This document shows, piece after piece, positions 1 to 6,209 of a DNA stretch of 12,367 bases. Origin of the DNA: Acidiferrobacteraceae bacterium (GTDB lineage Bacteria > Pseudomonadota > Gammaproteobacteria > Acidiferrobacterales > Acidiferrobacteraceae). Below the pieces are notes generated by a model. The model did no database searches. It was not told the DNA's origin and was given only the letters and a program-made list of their open reading frames with translations. Each line of letters starts with the position of its first letter. Position 1 is the first letter of the stretch. Location of the stretch: contig DAHWKH010000032.1 of the NCBI GenBank assembly GCA_027343725.1, positions 1 to 12,367 of the forward strand, in the 5' to 3' direction. The translations under genes and the position numbers were made by a program.

Positions 1-477
1 GTCGGGGCCGGTCCGTTTCCAACGGAATTGTTCGATGCCGTGGGCGAGCGCCTGGGCGAGCGCGGACAGGAGTTCGGCGCCACCACCGGACGCAAGCGCC
101 GCTGCGGCTGGTTCGACGTGGTGGCGGTGCGGCGCGCGCGGCAAATCAACGGGTTTTCGGGGCTGTGCATCACGAAGCTCGACGTCCTGGACGGGCTCGA
201 GACCGTGAAGATCTGCGTGGCCTATGAGCTCGACGGACAGACGCGCACGACACCGCCTGCGACCGCCGAAGCGCTCGCGCGCTGCCGCCCGGTCTACGAG
301 GAGATGCCGGGTTGGCAGGACTCGACGGCCGGCGCGCGCGAACTTGCCGCCTTACCGGCCGCGGCGCGGCGCTATCTCGAACGTTTGAGTGAACTGGCGG
401 GATGCCCGGTCGATATGATCTCGACCGGCGCGGATCGCGAGGAAACAATCATGATACGGGATCCCTTTGCGGGATGA
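1..477 (+). CDS. purA: Adenylosuccinate synthetase, C-terminal part (5' end outside window)
   Basis: The enzyme joins IMP and aspartate using GTP to make adenylosuccinate, the first committed step to AMP, in the cytoplasm. The frame is open from base 1, giving 158 visible residues of a protein normally near 430. The visible part starts with VGAGPFPTEL and continues with EFGATTGRKRR, GWFDVVAVRRA, TKLDVLDGL, YEEMPGWQ and IISTG-type motifs (here MISTGADREET), ending IMIRDPFAG. These match the C-terminal third of E. coli PurA almost position by position, including the GATTGR and R-rich loop that binds IMP and aspartate. The TTG at 28 is an internal codon, not a start. The gene is convergent with the tRNA-Leu, whose CCA end lies 17 nt beyond the stop. 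No U-tract terminator follows the stop. Confidence 0.97.
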   Translation, partial: VGAGPFPTELFDAVGERLGERGQEFGATTGRKRRCGWFDVVAVRRARQINGFSGLCITKLDVLDGLETVKICVAYELDGQTRTTPPATAEALARCRPVYEEMPGWQDSTAGARELAALPAAARRYLERLSELAGCPVDMISTGADREETIMIRDPFAG

Positions 478-494
478 AGCCAAGACGCCAAACG

Positions 495-581
495 TGGTAC
501 CGAGGAGAGGACTTGAACCTCCACGGGGTTACCCCCACTAGCACCTGAAGCTAGCGCGTCTACCAATTCCGCCACCCCGGC
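495..581 (-). tRNA. tRNA-Leu (anticodon CAG), CCA encoded
   Basis: On the minus strand the 87 nt fold into a type II (long variable arm) cloverleaf. The acceptor stem is GCCGGGG paired with CCTCGGT, with a G1-U72 wobble and a G-U inside. The D stem is GCG/CGC around the loop GAATTGGTAGA. The anticodon stem is CTAGC/GCTAG with loop TTCAGGT, so the anticodon is CAG, reading CUG. The variable arm TGGGGGTAACCCCGT has a GGGG/CCCC stem. The T arm is GGAGG-TTCAAGT-CCTCT. The discriminator is A and CCA is encoded at 497-495. Length and sequence closely match E. coli tRNA-Leu(CAG). CUG should be a major leucine codon in this GC-rich genome. From memory, Pseudomonas also has a tRNA-Leu between purA and rnr, so the context looks ancestral. 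Confidence 0.97.
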
Positions 582-603
582 CCGGCGTCCTTCAAGGGCG
601 GCG

Positions 604-632
604 ACTCTACCGAGAAGGAAGTGCAATGTCAA
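604..632 (-). promoter_or_regulatory. Sigma-70 promoter of tRNA-Leu, overlapping the rnr start codon
   Basis: On the minus strand there is a perfect -35 TTGACA (632-627), a 17-nt spacer, and a -10 TAGAGT (609-604). The predicted start is near 597, giving a leader of about 15 nt before the mature tRNA 5' end at 581. The sequence just after the -10 is CGCCGCCC, the GC-rich discriminator typical of stable-RNA promoters under stringent control. The -35 covers the last two bases of the rnr ATG and the next codons. The rnr Shine-Dalgarno lies in the spacer. The -35 forces a TCA serine codon at rnr codon 2, an uncommon choice in this genome. The boxes are seen directly; activity is inferred. Confidence 0.85.
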
Positions 633-2857
633 CGCGAAACGAGCCTCCGAAGTTCTCCGACCCCATGGCGGAGCGGGAAGCGCAAAGCTACGAGTTCCCG
701 GTGCCCAGCCGCGAAGCGGTCACGGCCTATCTCGCGACCCAGGACGAGCCGGTGCCCCTGCGCCAGCTCCTCACCGATCTCGGCGTGTCGGGCGAACGCG
801 ACGTCGAGTCCTTCGGGCGGCGCCTGCGCGCCATGGAGCGCGACGGGCAGCTTTTGAAAAACCGGCGCGGTCGTTACGGCCTCGTGCAGCGCATGGATCT
901 CATCAAGGGCCGCGTCATCGGGCACGCCGACGGATTCGGATTCCTGGCGCGCGACGAGGTCAACGACGATCTGTTCATCCCCCCGCGCGAGATGCGCAAG
1001 GCGATGCACGGCGACTGCGTGATGGCGCGTGTTGCGAACGTCGATGCCAAGGGTCGCGGCGAGTGTCTGATCGTCGAGGTCCTGGAGCGTGGCCAGACGC
1101 ATCTCGTGGGGCAGTACCGGGAAGAACACGGCGTCGGCTTCGTGGCGCCCGATGACCGGCGGATACGCCACGAGGTGATGGTCGCGCGTGAGGGCCTGAG
1201 CGCCACCCCGGGCCAGATCGTGGTGTGCGAAATCCTCGATTACCCGACGCTGCGCACGCCGCCTGTCGGGCGCATCGTGGAAGTGCTCGGGGAGCGTAAC
1301 GCCCCCGGCATGGAGATCGCGGTCGCGATCCGCAAGTACGGCTTGCCGCACACCTTTCCGGAGGCGGTCGAGGCCGAGATCGCGCCGCTTGGCCCGACGG
1401 TGGAGCCCGCGGCCTATGCGCGGCGCGAGGATCTACGGGACGTGCCGCTCGTGACCATCGACGGCGAGGATGCCCGCGACTTCGACGACGCGGTGTTCTG
1501 CGCGCGCGATGGCACGGGGTGGCGGCTCGTGGTGGCGATCGCGGATGTGTCCTACTACGTGAAGTCCGGCACGGCGCTCGATACCGAGGCGCTGGCGCGC
1601 GGCAACTCCGTGTATTTCCCCAAAAACGTCATACCGATGCTCCCCGAAATCCTCTCGAACGGCCTGTGTTCGCTGAACCCGGACGTCGAGAGATTGTGCG
1701 TCGCGTGCGAGATTCACGTCGACGCCAAGGGCAAGCTCGGTCGCTACCGCTTTTTCGAGGCGGTCATGCGCTCGCAGGCGCGCCTCACGTACAACGAGGT
1801 CGCGGCGATTCTCGCGGGCGACCGGGAGGCGCGCCACGCGCGCGCGGCCCGGATCCCGGAGATCGAGGCGCTCTACGCGCTGTATCAGGCCCTGCACGCC
1901 GCCCGCCTGCGGCGGGGCGCGGTGGATTTCGAGCTGCCCGAAACTCGCATCGTGTTCGACGCCCAGCGCAAGATCGAGCGCATCGAGCCGCTCGTGCGCA
2001 ATGAGGCCCATAAGATCATCGAAGAGTGCATGCTGGCCGCCAACGTGTGCGCGGCCGACTATCTGATCGCCAACGAGGCCCCGGCGCTGTTCCGGGTGCA
2101 CGCCGGGCCCAATGCCCAGAAAATCAAGGATCTGCGCACGATCCTGTTCGAGACCGGGCGGACCCTGAAGGGCGGGGACAAGCCCAAGGCCAAGGACTAC
2201 GCAGCCCTGCTCGCGGACTTACCCGAGGGCCCCGAGGGGCGTCTTCTGCAGACCTTGCTGCTGCGCAGCTTGAGCCAGGCGGTCTACAGCGACGAGGACA
2301 TCGGTCATTTCGCGTTGGGCTACGAGCATTACACGCATTTCACGTCACCGATCCGCCGCTATCCGGATCTCGTCGTGCACCGCGCCATCAAGCAGGTTCT
2401 TTCGGGTGATCGCCGTCCCGGGACGCCGGGATCGATGAAGGCCTTGGGCGAGCATTGTTCGTTCACCGAGCGGCGCGCCGACGAGGCGACGCGCGATGTC
2501 GTGCGTTACCTGAAGACCGAATACATGAGCGACAAGGTCGGCCAGGAGTTCGATGCGGTCGTGAGCGGCGTCATGGCCTTCGGCTTATTCGTGGAACTCG
2601 CGGAGATCTTCGTCGATGGGCTCGTGCATGTCTCATCGCTCGGCCACGACTACTATCATTTCGACCCGGCGCGCCATCGCATGACGGGCGAGAGGACCGG
2701 GCAGCGCTACAGCCTGGGGGATGCCGTGCGCGTGCGGCTTTTGCGCGTCGACCTCGATGAAGGCAAGCTCGATTTCGAACTGGTGGAGAGCGAGGGACCC
2801 GCCGCGCACAAACCGCGCCGCGCGCGCAGCAAGCGGCGCAGGCGCCGCCGTGAATGA
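626..2857 (+). CDS. rnr: Ribonuclease R (3'-5' exoribonuclease)
   Basis: A processive, hydrolytic 3'-5' exoribonuclease of the RNase II family that degrades structured RNA, acting in rRNA, tRNA and mRNA quality control. At 743 aa it is shorter than E. coli RNase R (813). Order: winged-helix region at about 24-88 (PVPSRE through LRAMERDGQLL), a cold-shock domain from about 95 (GRVIGHADGFGFLARDE), a second cold-shock domain, then the RNB domain. The metal-binding set D279, D285, D287 and D288 sits in IDGEDARDFDDA, matching E. coli D272/278/280/281. YSDEDIGHFALGYEHYTHFT at about 554-573 continues into the family signature SPIRRYPDL. A C-terminal S1 domain (about 633-680) is followed by a short basic tail, RRARSKRRRRRRE. 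The start at 626 has AAGGAAG just upstream, and the N-terminus aligns with E. coli (DPMAEREAQSY against DPFQEREAEKY). The stop overlaps rlmB by 8 nt. I see no convincing promoter of its own. Confidence 0.97.
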   Translation: MSTRNEPPKFSDPMAEREAQSYEFPVPSREAVTAYLATQDEPVPLRQLLTDLGVSGERDVESFGRRLRAMERDGQLLKNRRGRYGLVQRMDLIKGRVIGHADGFGFLARDEVNDDLFIPPREMRKAMHGDCVMARVANVDAKGRGECLIVEVLERGQTHLVGQYREEHGVGFVAPDDRRIRHEVMVAREGLSATPGQIVVCEILDYPTLRTPPVGRIVEVLGERNAPGMEIAVAIRKYGLPHTFPEAVEAEIAPLGPTVEPAAYARREDLRDVPLVTIDGEDARDFDDAVFCARDGTGWRLVVAIADVSYYVKSGTALDTEALARGNSVYFPKNVIPMLPEILSNGLCSLNPDVERLCVACEIHVDAKGKLGRYRFFEAVMRSQARLTYNEVAAILAGDREARHARAARIPEIEALYALYQALHAARLRRGAVDFELPETRIVFDAQRKIERIEPLVRNEAHKIIEECMLAANVCAADYLIANEAPALFRVHAGPNAQKIKDLRTILFETGRTLKGGDKPKAKDYAALLADLPEGPEGRLLQTLLLRSLSQAVYSDEDIGHFALGYEHYTHFTSPIRRYPDLVVHRAIKQVLSGDRRPGTPGSMKALGEHCSFTERRADEATRDVVRYLKTEYMSDKVGQEFDAVVSGVMAFGLFVELAEIFVDGLVHVSSLGHDYYHFDPARHRMTGERTGQRYSLGDAVRVRLLRVDLDEGKLDFELVESEGPAAHKPRRARSKRRRRRRE

Positions 2858-3623
2858 CAGCGATGTCATCGCCGGCCTGAACGCGGTGTTCGCGGCGCTC
2901 GCCGCGGCCCCGGACGAGATCGAGGGCCTGTGGGTCGACCGCGAGCGCCGGGACGGGCGCATGAACGCAATCCTGAGCCGGGCCCGCACGACCCATGTGC
3001 GCGTGCAGCACGTCCCGCGGGCGAGCCTCGATCGCCTCTGTCCGGGGACTGCGCACCAGGGTGTCGTGGCGCGCCGCCGGCCGCGGGCGCGCCCCCCGGA
3101 AGGCGATCTCATGGGCCTCGTGGAGACACGCGCGCAGCCCCTGTTGCTGGTGCTCGACCAGGTCCAGGACCCGCACAATCTGGGGGCCTGCCTGCGCACG
3201 GCCGAGGCCGCCGGCGCGCATGCCGTGATCGTGCCGCGACACGCGCGCGCGCCGCTCTCGGCCGCGGCCTGCAAGGCCGCTTGCGGGGCCGCCGAGCGGA
3301 TCCCGCTCTACGAGGTCGCCAACCTGGCGCGTACCCTGAAGGCCCTGAAAGAGCGGGGGGTTTGGCTTGTGGGGGCGAGCGCGCAAGGGGCCGCCTCCCT
3401 CCATGCCCAGGCGATCCCGGAGTCGGTGGCCTTCGTCCTGGGCGGGGAGGGGGCGGGCCTGCGGCGCCTGACGCGCGAGGCCTGCGACCTCCTGGTGCGT
3501 ATCCCGATGAGCGGCGCGGCCGAAAGCCTCAATGTCTCGGTGGCCGCGGCCCTGTGCCTCTATGAAAGCGTGCGCCAGCGGGCCTTGGCAAATTGCGTTG
3601 GCGCGCGAGAACCACTAGAATAG
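2850..3623 (+). CDS. rlmB: 23S rRNA (guanosine-2'-O-)-methyltransferase RlmB
   Basis: A SpoU-family (SPOUT, trefoil-knot) enzyme that uses S-adenosylmethionine to methylate the 2'-O of G2251 (E. coli numbering) in the P-loop of 23S rRNA. The N-terminal substrate-binding domain (about 1-75) starts VIAGLNAVFAAL and ends near GTAHQGVVARRRP. The catalytic domain carries motif 1 LDQVQDPHNLGACLRTAE (N110, R116), motif 2 LGGEGAGL (197-204) and motif 3 IPMSGAAESLNVSVA (from 218; E225, N228). Length is 257 aa against 243 in E. coli, with the excess mainly at the C-terminus. The chosen start is GTG 2850, inside the end of rnr (GTGAATGA overlap). It lines the protein up with E. coli, and the only upstream in-frame starts lie deep in rnr. 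Translational coupling to rnr is likely, since the Shine-Dalgarno is weak. The stop codon TAG provides the last base of the rpsF promoter -10. Confidence 0.95.
   Translation: MNDSDVIAGLNAVFAALAAAPDEIEGLWVDRERRDGRMNAILSRARTTHVRVQHVPRASLDRLCPGTAHQGVVARRRPRARPPEGDLMGLVETRAQPLLLVLDQVQDPHNLGACLRTAEAAGAHAVIVPRHARAPLSAAACKAACGAAERIPLYEVANLARTLKALKERGVWLVGASAQGAASLHAQAIPESVAFVLGGEGAGLRRLTREACDLLVRIPMSGAAESLNVSVAAALCLYESVRQRALANCVGAREPLE
3593..3621 (+). promoter_or_regulatory. Sigma-70 promoter of the rpsF operon
   Basis: TTGCGT (3593-3598), a 17-nt spacer and TAGAAT (3616-3621) form a good sigma-70 promoter in the last codons of rlmB. The discriminator AGCGCCGCC is GC-rich, as expected for a ribosomal-protein promoter under ppGpp control. 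The predicted start is near 3628, leaving a 5' leader of about 53 nt before rpsF. A nearby TTGGCA (3585-3590) is 25 nt from the -10, too far to be the partner. Boxes are observed; use is inferred. Confidence 0.75.
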
Positions 3624-3636
3624 CGCCGCCTTCTTG

Positions 3637-3667
3637 CTTGCAACATCCGGTTGCAGGCTTTATAGCC
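3637..3667 (+). promoter_or_regulatory. Structured rpsF leader, candidate S6:S18 autoregulatory element
   Basis: The leader holds two adjacent hairpins just before the ribosome-binding site. The first is TGCAAC (3639-3644) paired with GTTGCA (3650-3655), extendable by T-G and C-G pairs, with the five-base loop ATCCG. The second is GGCT (3656-3659) paired with AGCC (3664-3667), with loop TTAT. The Shine-Dalgarno AAGAGG follows at 3670-3675. Published rpsF leaders bind the S6:S18 complex through an exposed CCG that mimics the 16S rRNA site. Here CCG (3647-3649) is in the hairpin loop. The hairpins are seen; the regulatory role is inferred and the fold differs somewhat from the form I remember (CCG in a bulge). 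Confidence 0.5.
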
Positions 3668-3680
3668 ATAAGAGGCCCAC

Positions 3681-4079
3681 ATGCGTCATTATGAAATCGT
3701 GTTTCTGGTCCATCCCGACCAGAGCGAGCAGGTACCGGCCATGATCGAGCGGTACCGGTCGCTCATCGAAAACGGCAACGGCCGGATTCATCGGCTCGAG
3801 GATTGGGGCCGCCGCCAGCTGGCCTACCCCATCAACAAGATCCACAAGGCCCACTACGTCCTCATGAACATCGAGTGCGAGACCGCGGTGTTGCAGGAAC
3901 TCGAGACCGCGTTCAAATTCAACGACGCCGTGATCCGGACCTTGACCCTGGTGCGCAAGGCGGCCGTGACGACACCGTCGCCGCTTGCCAAGGACAATCA
4001 GGAGGCGGGTGCGAAGCCCGCGCATCCGCGGAGCGAGGACGAGGCGCCCGCCCGCGAAAGCAGCAACGTCCCCGAGTAA
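3681..4079 (+). CDS. rpsF: 30S ribosomal protein S6
   Basis: S6 binds 16S rRNA in the platform of the small subunit as a dimer with S18. The 132-aa product opens MRHYEIVFLVHPDQSEQVP and contains the family's RLEDWGRRQLAYPINKIHKA and NDAVIRTLTLVRK segments. The core ends near residue 97. The remaining 35 residues are a disordered, charged tail rich in E, D, K and P, ending SSNVPE, comparable to the tail of E. coli S6 that RimK extends with glutamates. This tail lacks the EE run of E. coli. The start ATG has AAGAGG five bases upstream. rpsR follows after 10 nt, so there is no priB between them as there is in E. coli. Confidence 0.98.
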   Translation: MRHYEIVFLVHPDQSEQVPAMIERYRSLIENGNGRIHRLEDWGRRQLAYPINKIHKAHYVLMNIECETAVLQELETAFKFNDAVIRTLTLVRKAAVTTPSPLAKDNQEAGAKPAHPRSEDEAPARESSNVPE

Positions 4080-4089
4080 AGGAGAGCCC

Positions 4090-4317
4090 ATGTCACGGTT
4101 TTTTCGCCGCAAGAAATTTTGCCGGTTCACCGCCGAAGGCGTCGTCGAGATCGACTACAAGGATCTGGCGACGCTGAAGGCCTATATCACGGAGACCGGC
4201 AAGATCATTCCGAGCCGCAACACCGGGACCAAGGCGCGCTATCAGCGCCAGCTGGCGCGCGCCGTGAAGCTCGCCCGGCACCTGGCGCTCCTGCCCTATA
4301 GCGACGCGCACAACTAG
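4090..4317 (+). CDS. rpsR: 30S ribosomal protein S18
   Basis: S18 is the S6 partner in the platform of the 30S subunit. At 75 aa it has exactly the E. coli length: MSRFFRRKKFCRFTAEG at the N-terminus, then IDYKDLATLKAYI and the signature IPSRNTGTKARYQRQLARAV. The ATG at 4090 is chosen over longer in-frame starts, which would extend into rpsF, because it gives the family length and has a strong AAGGAG (4079-4084) five bases upstream. That Shine-Dalgarno starts on the last base of the rpsF stop codon, so the two genes are tightly coupled. Confidence 0.98.
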   Translation: MSRFFRRKKFCRFTAEGVVEIDYKDLATLKAYITETGKIIPSRNTGTKARYQRQLARAVKLARHLALLPYSDAHN

Positions 4318-4331
4318 ATCAGGGGCCATTC

Positions 4332-4781
4332 ATGCAGATCATTCTTCTCGAAAAGGTCCGCAATCTGGGGGACTTGGGCGACGAGGTGACGGTCAAGCCC
4401 GGTTTCGGCCGGAACTTCCTGATCCCGACGGGCAAGGCGGTCCGCGCGACCCCCGAAAACAAGGCCCGTTTCGAGGCCGAGCGGGCCGAGCGGGAACGCC
4501 GTCAACAGGAACAGCTGGAGGCGGCGCGCGCGCGCGGCACGACGCTCCAGGGTGCGAGCGTGCAGATCCTGCGCAAGGCCGGTGAGGAAGGCCGGATCTT
4601 CGGGTCCGTGGGCACGGCGGATATCGCCGAGGCCATGGAGGCCCTGGGCCATACGCTCGCCAAATCCGAGATCGAGATGCCGGATGGGCCGATCAAGGCC
4701 CTGGGCGACCATGAGTTACACGTCACCTTGCACCCCGAGGTCACGGTGACCATTACGGTATCGGTCGTCGCGGAGGCCTAG
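4332..4781 (+). CDS. rplI: 50S ribosomal protein L9
   Basis: L9 is an elongated protein on the 50S subunit near the L1 stalk, contributing to reading-frame maintenance. The 149 aa equals the E. coli length. The N-terminal rRNA-binding domain (MQIILLEKVRNLGDLGDEV) carries the L9 signature GDLGDEVTVKPGFGRNFLIP. It is followed by the long connecting helix (about 42-75, rich in E, R, Q and A) and a C-terminal domain with GSVGTADIAEAMEALG and a V/T-alternating beta strand near the end. AGGGG (4321-4325) is six bases before the ATG. It lies 14 nt after rpsR in the same operon. Confidence 0.98.
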   Translation: MQIILLEKVRNLGDLGDEVTVKPGFGRNFLIPTGKAVRATPENKARFEAERAERERRQQEQLEAARARGTTLQGASVQILRKAGEEGRIFGSVGTADIAEAMEALGHTLAKSEIEMPDGPIKALGDHELHVTLHPEVTVTITVSVVAEA

Positions 4782-4782
4782 A

Positions 4783-4803
4783 AAGCGGCCCCCGGGACCG
4801 CTT
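4783..4803 (+). other. Intergenic hairpin between rplI and dnaB
   Basis: AAGCGG (4783-4788) pairs with CCGCTT (4798-4803) around CCCCCGGGA, which can add an inner CC/GG pair. There is no U-tract; the next bases are GGGGGGAG, the dnaB Shine-Dalgarno. It is therefore not a standard intrinsic terminator. It could be an mRNA processing or stability element separating highly expressed ribosomal genes from dnaB, or it could modulate access to the dnaB ribosome-binding site. The pairing is seen; the role is unknown. Confidence 0.4.
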
Positions 4804-4814
4804 GGGGGGAGTTC

Positions 4815-6209
4815 ATGAGGGAAAACCGGTCCAACGGCCGTGAGGCGCGTGCAGGCGCCGGCGAGCGCCTGCGCCTCGCTCCCCAGTCCGTGGAGGCCGA
4901 GCAGGCGGTCCTCGGCGGACTTCTGCTCGACGATCGCGCCTGGGATCGGGTGGCCGACCGGCTCACGGAGGAGGATTTCTATCGCCGTGAGCACCGGTTG
5001 ATCTTCCGCGCCATCGCCGCCCTCGGGGCGGAGAGCCGCCCGGCGGACGTCGTCACCGTGAGCGAACAGTTGGGCGCCGAGCTCGAGACGGTCGGCGGTT
5101 TACCCTATCTCGGGCTGCTCGCCGACAATACCCCGAGCGCCGCCAATATCACCGCCTATGCCGACATCGTGCACGAGCGCGCGCTCGTGCGCCGACTCAT
5201 CGGGGTGATGGTCGACGTCGGGGACCGGGCCTACGAGTCCGAGGGGCGCTCGGCGCGCGAGCTGCTCGACTACGCCGAGCGCGCGGTGTTCGCGATCACC
5301 GAGCACGGGGCCGCCGGGCGCGCGGGCTTCGTGCCCCTGAAGACTTTGCTGACGGCGGCCGTCGATCGCATCGATACCCTGTTTCGCTCGCAGTCGGACA
5401 TCACCGGGGTGGCGACCGGTTTCGCGGATCTCGACGGCCTGACCTCGGGGTTGCAAGCGGGGGATCTGGTGATCGTCGCGGGCCGCCCCTCCATGGGCAA
5501 GACCGCGTTTGCCCTCAACATCGCCGAGAACGCGGCGGTCGGATTGAAGCTTCCGGTGGCGATCTTCAGCCTCGAGATGCCGGGCGAACAACTGGCCATG
5601 CGGCTTTTGTCGTCGCTTGGGCGGATCAACGCCCACAGGCTGCGCACCGGCAAGCTCGAGGACGAGGACTGGCCGCGGCTGACCTCGGCCGTGGGGATGC
5701 TCGCCGAGACCGCTATTTATATCGACGATACGCCCGCCTTGACGCCGCTCGAGCTGCGCGCGCGCAGCCGGCGGTTGAAACGCGAGCACGGTCTCGGGCT
5801 CATTGTGGTGGACTATCTGCAGCTCATGCAGTCGGGGGAGACGACCGAGAACCGGGCCACGGAGATATCTGGAATTACGAGATCTTTGAAGGCCTTAGCG
5901 AAGGAACTTCATGTTCCGGTTGTGGCCCTTTCGCAGCTCAACCGCTCACTCGAACAGCGCCCCAACAAGCGGCCCGTGATGTCCGACCTGCGGGAATCGG
6001 GGGCCATCGAGCAAGACGCCGATGTCATCTTCTTCATCTACCGCGACGAGGTCTACAACGAGGAGAGCGAGGACAAGGGCACGGCGGAGATCATCATCGG
6101 CAAGCAGCGCAACGGGCCGATCGGCAAGGCCCGTCTGACCTATCTCGGGGAGTACACGCGCTTCGAGAATCACGCCGAGGTCCGCGGCTACGATGGATCC
6201 TATGCATGA
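4815..6209 (+). CDS. dnaB: Replicative DNA helicase DnaB
   Basis: The hexameric 5'-3' helicase of the replication fork, which binds DnaG primase and the clamp loader. The 464 aa compare with 471 in E. coli. The N-terminal domain (about 22-125) opens with RLAPQSVEAEQAVLGGLLLD. The RecA-like domain (about 180-460) has Walker A GRPSMGKT (K229 at the lysine), Walker B VVDYLQLM (D333), SQLNRSLEQRP, SDLRESGAIEQDAD and the arginine-finger region KQRNGPIG. No intein is present: the Walker A site is uninterrupted and the RESG/IEQD site has Ala at +1. A GGGGGAG precedes the ATG by 4-5 nt. The stop overlaps the alr start (ATGA). Bases 5862-5933 use codons unlike the rest of the gene (see findings). Confidence 0.98.
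   Translation: MRENRSNGREARAGAGERLRLAPQSVEAEQAVLGGLLLDDRAWDRVADRLTEEDFYRREHRLIFRAIAALGAESRPADVVTVSEQLGAELETVGGLPYLGLLADNTPSAANITAYADIVHERALVRRLIGVMVDVGDRAYESEGRSARELLDYAERAVFAITEHGAAGRAGFVPLKTLLTAAVDRIDTLFRSQSDITGVATGFADLDGLTSGLQAGDLVIVAGRPSMGKTAFALNIAENAAVGLKLPVAIFSLEMPGEQLAMRLLSSLGRINAHRLRTGKLEDEDWPRLTSAVGMLAETAIYIDDTPALTPLELRARSRRLKREHGLGLIVVDYLQLMQSGETTENRATEISGITRSLKALAKELHVPVVALSQLNRSLEQRPNKRPVMSDLRESGAIEQDADVIFFIYRDEVYNEESEDKGTAEIIIGKQRNGPIGKARLTYLGEYTRFENHAEVRGYDGSYA

Noticed and set aside
461..475. Hairpin ATCCC-TTTGC-GGGAT at the purA stop, possible shared terminator for purA and tRNA-Leu
   Set aside because: It has only five pairs and no T-run follows on either strand, so I do not call a terminator.
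4739..4751. Perfect palindrome GGTCAC-G-GTGACC near the end of rplI, possible operator
   Set aside because: It encodes the alternating Val/Thr strand of L9 (EVTVTI), whose codons give this symmetry by chance, and it is inside a coding region away from any promoter.
5481..6020. Possible intein in dnaB at known insertion sites
   Set aside because: The Walker A motif is continuous, the RESG/IEQD site has Ala rather than Ser/Thr/Cys at +1, and the length is that of an uninterrupted DnaB. At most the low-GC patch could be a trace of past conversion.
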